Assembly (NCBI GenBank): GCA_031548365.1
Contig: JAVBRD010000019.1
Coordinates: forward strand, 84,511-148,510
From: JAVBRD01 sp031548365
Lineage (GTDB): Bacteria; Bacillota; Clostridia; Christensenellales; UBA1750
Length of the DNA: 64,000 nt
Direction of reading: 5' to 3'
The first letter of the stretch is position 1, and every line of letters begins with the position of its first letter. The position numbers and the translations under genes were made by a program. Below the pieces are notes generated by a model. It made no database searches, was not told the origin of the DNA, and saw only the letters and a program-made list of their open reading frames with translations. Shown in pieces: positions 55,020-63,873 of this stretch.

Positions 55020-55982
55020 TTGAGGAGCAAATCAAAGGCTTCAGGCCGCGCGCACATCGTGCCCGCGGTACTTTCCATTGGCTGCTTTATCGTCGCCGGA
55101 CTTCTGTTTTCCGCGTGGTTCTTAAACGACGCGGCGACGGCGTACTTCGCGGTGGTCAACCGCGCGGTGACCGGCTATGCCACACCCAGCGCGGATTCCG
55201 CGCTGATGAACTTGCTGCCCGGTTTCGTCATGCTGCTCGTGATTGCGGCGGCGATGGGCGCGTATCTGCTGGTGCTCAAGCAAAAAGAACCCGACACGAT
55301 CATTGATTTCTTCATCAAGCTGATGTTCGGTGCGGCAGTCGCGCAGATCGTTATTGGGCTGTTCGCCATGTTGGGCGTATCGGCGGCGTTCCTTAAGCCC
55401 ATGCCCGCCGGCATGGCTTCGCTCGTGGCCTTGTGGTTTTTCACCGTTATGAGCGGGGGCGGGTTCCGGTTTTCTCGCCCGCTCGGCTACATCACATGCG
55501 GCGCGGCGCTCCTGCTCTGCGCGTTCAGCATGATCGGCGGTTTCCCCCGCTTTGGCAGCGTGGTGGCCGTGCTGATCATCCTGCCCATGCTCGACGCGCG
55601 CAGGAAACAACAGCTGGTGTTCCTCGCGGTCGGCCTCGCGGGCGCGTTGATTGCGGACTTGCTCTTCGCGTTTGGCGACGCATCGGTCTCGCAGATCCCC
55701 CTGTCACGCTTTGCGATCATTTTCTCCTTCGGCTCGGCCGTGACGTGCGCGTGCCTGTTCGTCGAAGGCCGCCAGCGGCTCAACGCGCTTCTTCTGGCGA
55801 TGTTCACGGCCATGGCGCTCACGCTCATTTATGTCATCAAGCGCCCCGAAATCATGTATCAGGCCATCGAGGCCGGCCTTGGGTTCTCGCTCATCTTTTT
55901 GACCGTGGTTTTCCTCGCCCCCATGTTCGCCGGACACGATGCCGCGCCCGAGCTTGCGCAGTCTCCCACGCTGGATGCTTAA
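55020..55982 (+). CDS. Multi-span membrane protein of unknown function
   Basis: 320 residues with about eight to nine hydrophobic segments and short loops; not recognised. It starts at TTG 55020 with GGGGG 6 nt upstream. Its stop overlaps the start of the MFS gene by 8 nt, so the pair is probably translated together, and a GH78 gene follows: a membrane-protein/MFS/rhamnosidase operon. A role in sugar transport or its control is an inference from position only. Confidence 0.8.
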   Translation: MRSKSKASGRAHIVPAVLSIGCFIVAGLLFSAWFLNDAATAYFAVVNRAVTGYATPSADSALMNLLPGFVMLLVIAAAMGAYLLVLKQKEPDTIIDFFIKLMFGAAVAQIVIGLFAMLGVSAAFLKPMPAGMASLVALWFFTVMSGGGFRFSRPLGYITCGAALLLCAFSMIGGFPRFGSVVAVLIILPMLDARRKQQLVFLAVGLAGALIADLLFAFGDASVSQIPLSRFAIIFSFGSAVTCACLFVEGRQRLNALLLAMFTAMALTLIYVIKRPEIMYQAIEAGLGFSLIFLTVVFLAPMFAGHDAAPELAQSPTLDA

Positions 55983-57228
55983 GAGTTACCGCGCCACGAC
56001 CGTGGCGTGCTGCATGGGGAATTTCGCGCTTGCGCTCATCGTCAACTTTCTGCCGGTCATCTTCATTCCCCTTCGCGAACAGTTCGGGCTTTCCTTTGAG
56101 AAGCTCGGTCTGCTGGTGGGCATCAATTTCGTGACGCAGGTCGTCACCGATTTGACTTTCAGCCGCGTCGCCGACCGCTACGGCGCGCGGCCTTTTGTTG
56201 TGGGCGGGCTTGTGCTTTGCTCCGCGGGCATCGTGCTGCTCGCTGTGTGCGGGCTGACGATGCAAAACCCCTACCCCGGCTTTGTCGCGGCAACCATGCT
56301 CTATTCGTGCGGCGGCGGCCTGATGGAGCTTCTTCTCTCGCCCATCGTGGACGCCATCCCGACAGACGAAAAAACGACCGCGATGAGCATTCTCCACTCG
56401 TTCTATGCGTGGGGGCAAGTGGCCGTGGTTTTGCTCACGACGTGCGCGCTTCTTGTGTTTTCCGCCGCTTCATGGCCCTACGTGGCGCTTTGCTGGGCGG
56501 TCGTCCCGCTCGCCAACGCCGTGCTGTTCACGCGCGTGCCCATCGCGCCCCAGCTGCCCGCCGAAACGCGCATGCCGGTGCGCGTTCTGCTCGCGCAAAA
56601 AGCGTTCATCATCGGGCTGTTCGTCATCACGTTCTCCGGCATGTCCGAAGTCGCCATGTCTCAGTGGGCGTCCGCCACAATGGAAAAAGCGCTCGGGCTG
56701 TCCAAGGTCGCCGGAGATATCGCGGGGCTGTGCATGTTCGGCGTGATGCTGGGCGTGGGCCGCATGCTTTACGGCATCTTCGGCGCGCGGGTGCGCGTAT
56801 ACCGCGTGATGGTGCTCGGTGCGGCCATGGCCATCGTGTGCTACCTCACGGTTTCGCTCGTGATGTGGCCCCCGCTCGCGCTCGCCGCGTGCGCCCTGAC
56901 CGGCATCGCCGTCAGCCTCCTTTGGCCGGGCTCGCTCTCCCTCGCGTCACGCCGTTTCCCGCTGGCGGGCGTGAGCATGTTCGCGATCATGGCAGCGGGG
57001 GGGGACATCGGCGCGGCGGCCGGGCCGACCATCATCGGGTTTCTGGCCGACCGCCTCCCGCTCATCCCCGCATTTCGCTCCATCATGGACGCGGCGTCGC
57101 TCACCCCGGAGGCGTTCGGTCTCAGGGCCGCGCTATTCGTCGCGACCGTGTTCCCCGTGTGCGCGCTCGTCGGCCTGATCGCGCTTGAGCGCGGCGGAGA
57201 GGAACGGGAGCTTGAAACGAAGGGATGA
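55975..57228 (+). CDS. MFS transporter
   Basis: 417 residues, twelve spans. The signature loop 2-3 is FSRVADRYGARPF. It is similar to sugar/oligosaccharide or drug facilitators of Bacillota; the substrate is unresolved but the neighbours suggest a glycan product. ATG 55975 overlaps the previous stop and the stop precedes the GH78 start by only 4 nt. Confidence 0.9.
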   Translation: MLKSYRATTVACCMGNFALALIVNFLPVIFIPLREQFGLSFEKLGLLVGINFVTQVVTDLTFSRVADRYGARPFVVGGLVLCSAGIVLLAVCGLTMQNPYPGFVAATMLYSCGGGLMELLLSPIVDAIPTDEKTTAMSILHSFYAWGQVAVVLLTTCALLVFSAASWPYVALCWAVVPLANAVLFTRVPIAPQLPAETRMPVRVLLAQKAFIIGLFVITFSGMSEVAMSQWASATMEKALGLSKVAGDIAGLCMFGVMLGVGRMLYGIFGARVRVYRVMVLGAAMAIVCYLTVSLVMWPPLALAACALTGIAVSLLWPGSLSLASRRFPLAGVSMFAIMAAGGDIGAAAGPTIIGFLADRLPLIPAFRSIMDAASLTPEAFGLRAALFVATVFPVCALVGLIALERGGEERELETKG

Positions 57229-57232
57229 TCAC

Positions 57233-59254
57233 ATGCTGACTGTAAAAAACGCGCACTGGATATGGGCGGGCGGGGAGCGGATTCCGGACGACAAGGTTGT
57301 GTTTGTCAAACGGTTTTCGCTTGACAAAGCGCCCGCGTCCGCCCCCACCGTGATGGCGTGCGACACGAAGTACTGGCTGTACATCAACGGCGCGTGCGTG
57401 GTTCGCGAGGGCGGTCTTTTCCGCGAAAGCCGGCCGGGCTGCGGTTACGCCGACACGCTGGACATCGCGCCACACCTCGTTTCCGGCGAGAACACGGTCG
57501 CGCTTTTGTGCTGGTACTTTGGCAACAGCGGGCGCAACAGCGTGGACAGCGGGAACGCGGGCCTGCTTTTCTCCTGCGACGCCATCGGCGTGCACAGCGG
57601 CGCGTCTTTCGCGTGCATGCGCCACCCGGCGTACGTGTCCGCGGGCGATCCGCCGCCTTCCTACCTGTTCGCGGGTCACAACATCGGGTACGACATGAAC
57701 CTGGACATCGGCGATTTTGCCGCGCCCGGCTTTGACCATCCCTCCCTTGCGCCCGCCGTCGAGCTTGACGGGGAGCGCTTCGGCGCGCTCTACCCGCGCC
57801 CCATACCGCTCCACCGCTTCGCGGAGCCGGTGTTCATCGAATCGTCCCGTCTCCCGCACGCCATGACGTTCAACCCCGTCATCCGCGCGATCGCCAAGGG
57901 CGGGGAGGTGCTGGAACTCCGCACCGACCGCTTCAGGGTCAACGGCGGGCCGGGCGACCACCACCACAGCTATTTGAGCCACCGCGTCTCGCTCACGCTC
58001 AAACCGGGGCTCAACGAGTTTGAGAGCATCGACTACCTGTACGGCGAGCAGCTCATCGTCACGAGCCATCCACCGCTTGAAACGCTCGAAATCGGCTACC
58101 GCGAGTCGGGGTTCGACGCGGACATCGTGGGTCATTTTTCATGCGACGACCCGCTGGTCGGCGCGCTTGTGCAAAAATCCGCGCGCACGCTCTACGTCTG
58201 CATGCGCGACAACTTCATGGACTGCCCCGACCGCGAGCGCGGGCAGTGGATCGGCGATGTATCCGCGCAGGCGCCGCAGGTGGCGTTCCTGCTCGACGAG
58301 CGCGCGCAGAAGCTCCTTCGCAAGGCCGCGCTCGACTTCATCTACCTTCGGCGCGGGCGCGAGCTGGTGGGCAACGTCCCCGGCAACCACGCGGCCGAAC
58401 TGCCCCCGCAGAGCCTGAACGCCATCGGCCCGTACGGTTTGATCGCGCAATACCACAAGTACACGGGAGACACGACCGTTCTTGAAGAAGCGTTCGATCC
58501 GTGCGTCGATTACTTAAAGCTCTGGCAGACCGGCCCGGACGGACTCCTTCTGCCGCGCAAGGGCAACTGGCGCTGGTTCGACCACCTCTACAACATCGAC
58601 GAAGCCGTGCTGGAGAACGCGTGGACATACGCCGCGCTCGGGTACTGGCTCAAAACCGGCGAGCTGTTGGGCTATCACGCTCACGACGCGTTCCTGACCG
58701 AGCGCATGGCCGGGATCCGCGAAGGCTTTGAGTCCTTCTGGATGAAAGACCGCTTCTACTCCTCGCAGGGCGTGGTGGATGACCGCGCCAACGCGCTGGC
58801 CGCGCTCTCAGGCCTCTGCCCGCCGGAGCGCTTCCCACAGATTCGCGACGTTTTGCTCTCCGTGTTCAACGCGACGATTTACATGGAAAATTACGTTTTG
58901 ATCGCGCTGTGCGAGATGGGCTACACAGCCGACGCGTACCGCCGGATGATGTCGCGCTACCACAATCTGGCGCTCAACGACAACACCACGCTCTGGGAGG
59001 ACTTCTTCATCCTCGGCACGAAAAATCACGCGTGGAGCGGCGCTCCCGCGACCATCGCGCTTTCGTACTTCGCGGGCGTTCATACGAACGACGGGTTCGC
59101 CACCTTCACCATCAACCCCGTGCAGGGCCTGTTTGAGCGCATGCAATTTACCTTTGCGGCGCGCGGGGGCACCGTGTCCGTCCATGTGGAGCACGGCAAG
59201 GTCACTCGCGTCGATAACCGCTCGCGTTCGCTGTGGGTTGGGAGTGAGGGGTAA
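57233..59254 (+). CDS. Alpha-L-rhamnosidase-like enzyme (GH78 type)
   Basis: 673 residues, no signal peptide. The N-terminal beta-domain begins VKNAHWIWAGGERIPDD..., with the lectin-like DTKYWLYINGACVVREGG. The barrel signature is NFMDCPDRERGQWIGDV, in which the general-acid Glu is 5 residues after Asp. It is shorter than the GH78 protein at 51.2 kb and clearly diverged from it, so not a recent duplicate. ATG 57233 (AAGGGA upstream) is preferred to 57185. Last gene of the membrane-protein/MFS/GH78 operon. Confidence 0.92.
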   Translation: MLTVKNAHWIWAGGERIPDDKVVFVKRFSLDKAPASAPTVMACDTKYWLYINGACVVREGGLFRESRPGCGYADTLDIAPHLVSGENTVALLCWYFGNSGRNSVDSGNAGLLFSCDAIGVHSGASFACMRHPAYVSAGDPPPSYLFAGHNIGYDMNLDIGDFAAPGFDHPSLAPAVELDGERFGALYPRPIPLHRFAEPVFIESSRLPHAMTFNPVIRAIAKGGEVLELRTDRFRVNGGPGDHHHSYLSHRVSLTLKPGLNEFESIDYLYGEQLIVTSHPPLETLEIGYRESGFDADIVGHFSCDDPLVGALVQKSARTLYVCMRDNFMDCPDRERGQWIGDVSAQAPQVAFLLDERAQKLLRKAALDFIYLRRGRELVGNVPGNHAAELPPQSLNAIGPYGLIAQYHKYTGDTTVLEEAFDPCVDYLKLWQTGPDGLLLPRKGNWRWFDHLYNIDEAVLENAWTYAALGYWLKTGELLGYHAHDAFLTERMAGIREGFESFWMKDRFYSSQGVVDDRANALAALSGLCPPERFPQIRDVLLSVFNATIYMENYVLIALCEMGYTADAYRRMMSRYHNLALNDNTTLWEDFFILGTKNHAWSGAPATIALSYFAGVHTNDGFATFTINPVQGLFERMQFTFAARGGTVSVHVEHGKVTRVDNRSRSLWVGSEG

Positions 59255-59697
59255 CCGTTTTGGGGCGCGATCACGGCCGGGGCAGCATCGCGTGATTCGC
59301 GAGCGCTGTCCCGGCTTAGTGGGCCCCTTGAGCTTCACAAAAAGAGCTCGTTGCGGCGATCGCGCGGGGCACATCTGCTTTTCCGGCGAGAGTTTTTAGC
59401 CCGGCAAGGGCCGGCGTCCGCGAGGCGGGGAGCGTCTGATCGGGACGAAAGGCGCGGCGCGAAAAAACGAGGCTGTATCGGAGCAACCGTGCTCCGACAC
59501 AGCCTCATTTTCACTCTTGCGTCAACACCAAACGGACGCCAAGACCCGCCGTTCTGCGTGAAAACCCCGCGGGTTCTCGCGGATCCCCTGAGCAAGTACG
59601 CACAGCCGTCACCCGCCTGTCGACAGCTTAAGCGGCGACCCGCGACCCCGCCGTTCTCCGTTCGCATTCCGCACAAACGAGGAGGGCGGCCCCGGCG
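59255..59697. other. 443-bp spacer between converging genes
   Basis: No gene is supported. It contains the strong hairpin at 59469-59506, a CCCCGCGGGTTCTCG block (59568 onward) resembling the GAACCC/GGGTTC core of the Family B repeats, and ACTTGCTCAGGGGATCCGC on the minus strand, similar to GCTTACTCAGAAGATCCGC at 33854 on the plus strand. Confidence 0.6.
59469..59511. terminator. Strong bidirectional terminator
   Basis: GAGGCTGTATCGGAGCA (59469-59485), loop ACCG, TGCTCCGACACAGCCTC (59490-59506); one A/C mismatch. It is flanked by AAAAAAC on the left and ATTTT on the right, so it can end both the GH78 operon and the minus-strand gene pair. Confidence 0.85.
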
Positions 59698-60510
59698 CTA
59701 CGCTCTTTGGGCTTCTTTGTCCGCGCGCGCGAGCCCGAAGGCGCACGCGGCCATGACCGCCATGCACGCGCAGAGGGTGACGCACATCGCCATCTCGCTG
59801 GCGCTGCCCTCGTAGAACATGGCCAGAAACGCCACGACAAGTGCGCAGAGCGAAGCGCCCGCGTGCACGGCGGAACGAAGCGGTTTCGCGCCCGCCAAAA
59901 GCGCGCGGACGAGGAGGTACGCGGTTAAGATGAGGAGGTACGCGGCCGCGCTAACCTGTGCGACGCGCACAAAGCCGATGTACGCGCTGACCTCGTAAAA
60001 CGGTTCGGTGATGACGCGCGCGGCGCAGTACGCGAATACGCAGGCGATCATGCCGTCGCCCGTGCGCACGGACGGACCGCGGACAAACAGGACGACCGCG
60101 ACCGGAATCATCGCGAGCGCTTCGCAAAGCGGCAGGACCGAGGGAAAGCCTTTCCACGGGCAAAGCCACGAAAGCTGCGCAACGGCGATGAAGATCGCCG
60201 CAGGCGGCGCGAGCACGTCGAGCAGCGCTCCCGCGCTCACACGAAAAAGGCGCGCGTAGATGAAGGCCCCCGTCGCAAGACCCGCGAGGGCGCCCGGAAT
60301 CGTACCTCCCGAGCCCAGGGCGGCCACCGTCAGCGGGAGCCCGTAGCGCGCGAACGCCGCATACGACAGCCGCGAGAACGCGAATGCGATCGGCGCGCAG
60401 AAAATGGCGCACAAGGCCGCGCCGCGCGCGTCCACCGCCGATCGGCGCGCCATGAGCAGCGCGGCGGGAAAAAACAAGAGCATGGCCAGAGCGATGAACG
60501 CGCCTGTCAA
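59698..60510 (-). CDS. Lgt-like membrane protein, active-site residues not conserved
   Basis: 270 residues, seven membrane spans. The middle section GTIPGALAGLATGAFIYARLFRVSAGALLDVLAPPAAIFIAVAQLSWL follows the pattern of prolipoprotein diacylglyceryl transferase (GG-LxGG..YARR...LLDxxAP..AxGxAIGRxGNF), including LLD-x-x-AP. The essential Arg of the GR-x-GNF segment is Gln-Leu here. Either a diverged paralogue or a membrane protein with a shared fold. The start overlaps the stop of the upstream secreted glycosidase by 4 nt. Confidence 0.65.
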   Translation of the reverse strand: MTGAFIALAMLLFFPAALLMARRSAVDARGAALCAIFCAPIAFAFSRLSYAAFARYGLPLTVAALGSGGTIPGALAGLATGAFIYARLFRVSAGALLDVLAPPAAIFIAVAQLSWLCPWKGFPSVLPLCEALAMIPVAVVLFVRGPSVRTGDGMIACVFAYCAARVITEPFYEVSAYIGFVRVAQVSAAAYLLILTAYLLVRALLAGAKPLRSAVHAGASLCALVVAFLAMFYEGSASEMAMCVTLCACMAVMAACAFGLARADKEAQRA

Positions 60511-61526
60511 CCGCCCACCCCCGATTTGCCCGGCGTGACTTCCTCCGCAAAGTACAAAATATCGGTCACAGACCGCTCTCCGTTTCCGGAGGGCCGGTTG
60601 ATGACCTCGCCATTGAAGAAAAGCGTGGTGGATCCGCCGCCGTCGAGGTTATACGCGACCCGGCAGCCGCGCGAAGCCATCTCAAGCGCGAGCTCGTCGA
60701 GCGTCATCCCCTCCGAGTAACCTTCGCGGCGGCCGTCCACCACCAGCAGGAGGTAGTGGAGCGGGGCGATCTGTCCGATGGCCGTGCGCGGTTCTTTGTA
60801 TTTGTCAGAGACGAGGCGTCTTGGAAACTCGGTCTGAGCGACGCCGTCCGTGACGAGTTCAGGCCCGAATGAAAACGTCTGCCATACGCCCGCGTCCAGG
60901 AGCGCCTCGCCGTCAGCGCGCCGCTCGGGCATCACATCCAGGTTGCCCTGCGCGTCCACGATCAGCAGGTCGGTGCCCCCCGGTTGGTTGCGGAGAAGTT
61001 CGCCGTTGCGAATGGCGATGCCGTCGCTTCTGTAGCCCACATAGTCGCCGTTACACGCGAGAACCGCGTCCGTCTTCGCGGCAATTTTAGAAACGTACGC
61101 GCGCGCGGAAAGGGGCCGCTCGCCGCTGGCGAACGCCGAGCGAAACTGTTCTGCGCTGTCAACGCGAATATCCGCCGAAAAAAGCACGTTTCCCTCTTTT
61201 TCGTGCTTTGTGAGCACGATTTTGAGCCCGCCCGCGTCGTAACTCAAGCGCTCGACCTCGGTTGGGTCGGGCGTGGGCGTGGGCGCGGTTGTGACCTCGG
61301 GCGTCGGAGAGGCGGTCGGCGCGGGCGTCGGCGCGAAAGCCGTTCGGGGCGCGTCCGTCGGCGCGGCCGCGTTCGGCGTCGGCGGCGCAGTCGGCGCTTC
61401 GGTCGCGCGCGCGGGCGCAAGCGTGACAAAGATGCCGGTGTTCGCGGGCGTAAACAGCACAAAGGCGGCGGCCGTCATCGCGAGCCATACGGCGGCGAGA
61501 AGGAAGAAGGACGGGGGTTTTTTCAT
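60507..61526 (-). CDS. Phosphodiester glycosidase (NAGPA-type) membrane-anchored protein
   Basis: 339 residues: signal-anchor (~5-30), Thr/Pro/Ala-rich tether (~35-90) and an outer NAGPA/DUF2233 domain (residues ~130-325). The signature is LVVDGRREGYSEGMTLDELA... and NLDGGGSTTLFFNG. The domain removes GlcNAc from phosphodiester-linked glycans, and in bacteria is linked to cell-wall polymers or exopolysaccharide. Its RBS is only GGA before ATG 61526. First of a coupled pair with the Lgt-like gene. Confidence 0.9.
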   Translation of the reverse strand: MKKPPSFFLLAAVWLAMTAAAFVLFTPANTGIFVTLAPARATEAPTAPPTPNAAAPTDAPRTAFAPTPAPTASPTPEVTTAPTPTPDPTEVERLSYDAGGLKIVLTKHEKEGNVLFSADIRVDSAEQFRSAFASGERPLSARAYVSKIAAKTDAVLACNGDYVGYRSDGIAIRNGELLRNQPGGTDLLIVDAQGNLDVMPERRADGEALLDAGVWQTFSFGPELVTDGVAQTEFPRRLVSDKYKEPRTAIGQIAPLHYLLLVVDGRREGYSEGMTLDELALEMASRGCRVAYNLDGGGSTTLFFNGEVINRPSGNGERSVTDILYFAEEVTPGKSGVGG

Positions 61527-61587
61527 TTGTCAGGATTCCTTTATCGCGTGGCCTGAAACCCGCGGTTGAAATTTCTATGCTATCCAT

Positions 61588-61616
61588 TTGATTTTTCCAC
61601 AAAAATCGACTATAAT
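61588..61616 (+). promoter_or_regulatory. Sigma-A promoter of the NfeD-flotillin operon
   Basis: -35 TTGATT (61588-61593), 17-nt spacer, perfect -10 TATAAT (61611-61616), about 45 nt before the GTG start. Confidence 0.8.
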
Positions 61617-61662
61617 CATAGAGTATAAACGTAGCAAAAACAAGCGTCTGGAGGTGCTGAGC

Positions 61663-62334
61663 GTGACCTGGTACGATGGGCTTTCCTCACTTGGGCGTTT
61701 TTTCCTCATCACAGGTGCGTCGTCGCTGACCATCCTGATCGTGCAGACCGTTCTCGCGCTCGTCGGCGCGCACGGTGAAAGCGCCGCCGACGTGTCCGGC
61801 CTGCATTCACCTGGGGACGGAGCGCTGGATTCTCCCGACGCCGACGCGGACATGGACGCGGACATGGACGCGGTTGAAGCGGATCACGACGGCGACGACG
61901 GCGCTCACGCGGGTGCGCTCCTGAGTGTGCGCGGCATCCTCGCGTTCACATCCATCGGCAGCTTTGCCGCGCTCGCGCTCATCCGCGTCTCCCCCATCCT
62001 CGCTGTCATCGGCGCGCTCGTGGCGGGATTCGCGGCCATGTGGGCGATGTCCCGAATGATGGTCGCGCTCGCGGGCCTCGCTCACAGCGGCAACCTACGC
62101 GCGTCGCGCGCCATCGGGCTGACGGGCGAGGTATACATCCCCATTCCCGCGGATGAGCGCGGCGAGGGCAAAGTCATGATCGTGGTTCAGGAGCGGCTCT
62201 CCGAGCTGTCCGCCGTGACCGAAGGCCCCGCGCTCAAGACTGGAGAGCAGGTGCGCGTGGTGGGCGTGCGCATCGCGGATCAGGCGCTGATCGTGGAACC
62301 GATTGAGAAAAAGGAACCGCGTCTGGTGTTGTAG
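61663..62334 (+). CDS. NfeD-like membrane protein (flotillin partner)
   Basis: 223 residues: membrane spans near the N-terminus (~15-40) and in the middle (~90-140), an Asp/Ala-rich loop between (DADADMDADMDAVEADHDGDDG), and a C-terminal NfeD OB-fold (GLTGEVYIPIPADERGEGKVMIVVQERLSEL...GEQVRVVGV). GTG 61663 has GGAGG 8 nt upstream; an earlier in-frame ATG at 61588 lies inside the promoter. It is paired with the flotillin gene (YuaF/YuaG-type) in membrane organisation. Confidence 0.9.
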   Translation: MTWYDGLSSLGRFFLITGASSLTILIVQTVLALVGAHGESAADVSGLHSPGDGALDSPDADADMDADMDAVEADHDGDDGAHAGALLSVRGILAFTSIGSFAALALIRVSPILAVIGALVAGFAAMWAMSRMMVALAGLAHSGNLRASRAIGLTGEVYIPIPADERGEGKVMIVVQERLSELSAVTEGPALKTGEQVRVVGVRIADQALIVEPIEKKEPRLVL

Positions 62335-62370
62335 TCCACGCGTCGTCGCGTATAGAAAGGGTGGTACGGT

Positions 62371-63750
62371 ATGGGTGAAGTCTTGGCTTTGGTGTGCATC
62401 ATCGTGGTGGTTTTTTTTCTAGCGCTGATCGTCGTTTTGTCGCGGTACCGCAAGTGTCCGTCCGACAAAATTCTGGTCATCTACGGCATGGTGGGCAAGG
62501 ACAAAACCGGCAACGACCGCAGCGCGACGTGCGTGCATGGCGGCGCGAGCTTTGTCTGGCCGGTCGTGCAGTCCTATCAATACCTGGATTTGACGCCGAT
62601 CTCCATCAGCGTTGATCTGCGCAACGCGCTCTCCCGCCAGAACATCCGCATCGACGTTCCCTCGCGCTTTACGGTCGGCATCTCGACGGAGCAGGCCATC
62701 ATGCAGAACGCCGCCGAGCGGCTTTTGGGCCTAAAACTCCAAGAGGTGCAGGAGCTTGCCAAGGACATCATCTTAGGGCAGCTCCGCCTGATCATCGCCA
62801 CCATGGACATCGAGGAAATCAACTCCGACCGCGACAAGTTCCTGGAGGCCGTGTCGCGCAACGTCGAGGGAGAGCTCAAAAAGATCGGCCTCCGCCTGAT
62901 CAACGTCAACATCACCGACATCAACGACGAATCCGGCTACATCGAGGCTCTAGGCAAGGAAGCCGCCGCGAAAGCCATCAACGACGCCAAGCGCAGCGTT
63001 GCCGAGAAGGACCGCGACGGCGCGATCGGCGAAGCCAACGCGCGCAGGGATCAGCGCATCCAGGTCGCGGAGGCCAACGCGTTGGCTATCGCGGGTGAAA
63101 ACGATTCCAAGGCCAACATCGCCCAGTCCGACGCGGAACGCCGTGAACGCGAGGCACAGGCCATGCGCATCGCCACCGCCGCCGAACAGGTGCAAGAGGC
63201 CAAGGCCAACCTTGAAGCCTACGAAGCGCAAAAAATGGCCGAACTACAGCGCGCGGAGCTCCAGCGCGCGACGCAGGAGGCCGATATCGTCGTTCAGGCC
63301 GAGACGCTGAAAAAGAAAATGGAGATCGACGCCGAAGCGCTCGCCGAGCAAACGCGCCGCCGCGCCAAAGGTGAAGCCGACGGCACTTACGAGCGCATGG
63401 CCGCCGAAGCGCGAGGCGTTGAGGCCATCCTCACCAAGCAGGCGCTGGGCCTTGCGCAGATCGTCGCCGCCGCGGGCGGCAACTCCGAGGCCGCCATCCG
63501 GCTCATGATCGCCAACCGCCTTGAAGAACTCACCCGCATCCAGGTCGACGCCATCAAGAACCTCAAGATCGACAAGGTCACCGTTTGGGACGGCATGAGC
63601 GACGGCAAAACGCCCGCCACCGCCAACTTCCTCTCGGGCATGCTCAAGGCCGTACCGCCCATGAGCGACATGTTCGAGATGGCCGGCATGAAGCTCCCCG
63701 ACTACCTCGGCAAACCCGCCGAAGCGCCGGAAACAAAAGCGGAAGGGTAA
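62371..63750 (+). CDS. floT: Flotillin
   Basis: 459 residues: an N-terminal membrane span (~4-25), an SPFH/PHB domain (~30-210, with GGASFVWPVVQSYQYLDL and FLEAVSRNVEGELKKIGLRL), then a long Ala/Glu-rich coiled coil (~200-380) and a flexible C-terminus. It forms scaffold assemblies in functional membrane microdomains. It follows the NfeD-like gene by 36 nt. A perfect inverted-repeat terminator follows at 63783. Confidence 0.95.
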   Translation: MGEVLALVCIIVVVFFLALIVVLSRYRKCPSDKILVIYGMVGKDKTGNDRSATCVHGGASFVWPVVQSYQYLDLTPISISVDLRNALSRQNIRIDVPSRFTVGISTEQAIMQNAAERLLGLKLQEVQELAKDIILGQLRLIIATMDIEEINSDRDKFLEAVSRNVEGELKKIGLRLINVNITDINDESGYIEALGKEAAAKAINDAKRSVAEKDRDGAIGEANARRDQRIQVAEANALAIAGENDSKANIAQSDAERREREAQAMRIATAAEQVQEAKANLEAYEAQKMAELQRAELQRATQEADIVVQAETLKKKMEIDAEALAEQTRRRAKGEADGTYERMAAEARGVEAILTKQALGLAQIVAAAGGNSEAAIRLMIANRLEELTRIQVDAIKNLKIDKVTVWDGMSDGKTPATANFLSGMLKAVPPMSDMFEMAGMKLPDYLGKPAEAPETKAEG

Positions 63751-63782
63751 GCGCGCCCTTCGGCCAATCGTCATCCAAATGA

Positions 63783-63809
63783 AGCGGGGGAAGCACTGCT
63801 TCCCCCGCT
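63783..63809 (+). terminator. Terminator after the flotillin gene
   Basis: AGCGGGGGAAGCA (63783-63795) / TGCTTCCCCCGCT (63797-63809), perfect 13-bp arms with almost no loop. No T-tract follows, so it may instead be part of the repeat that begins here. Confidence 0.6.
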
Positions 63810-63873
63810 CAGCGTGAAGACTAACCCATCGCTGACGCACCAGGTTCGTCTTCACAGCCAATCGGAAGCGTGG
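63808..63873 (-). repeat. Family B repeat, copy 3, truncated at the poly-G tail
   Basis: On the minus strand it matches 54803-54868, including CATCGCTGACGC, the CGAACCT block and the ATTGGCT block. Its stem GTGAAGAC..AACC (63814-63826) / GGTT..GTCTTCAC (63843-63855) differs from copy 2 by paired changes (GAAGAC/GTCTTC instead of GATGAC/GTCATC). The homology stops at GCGTGGG, where the sequence becomes a run of G. Confidence 0.75.
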
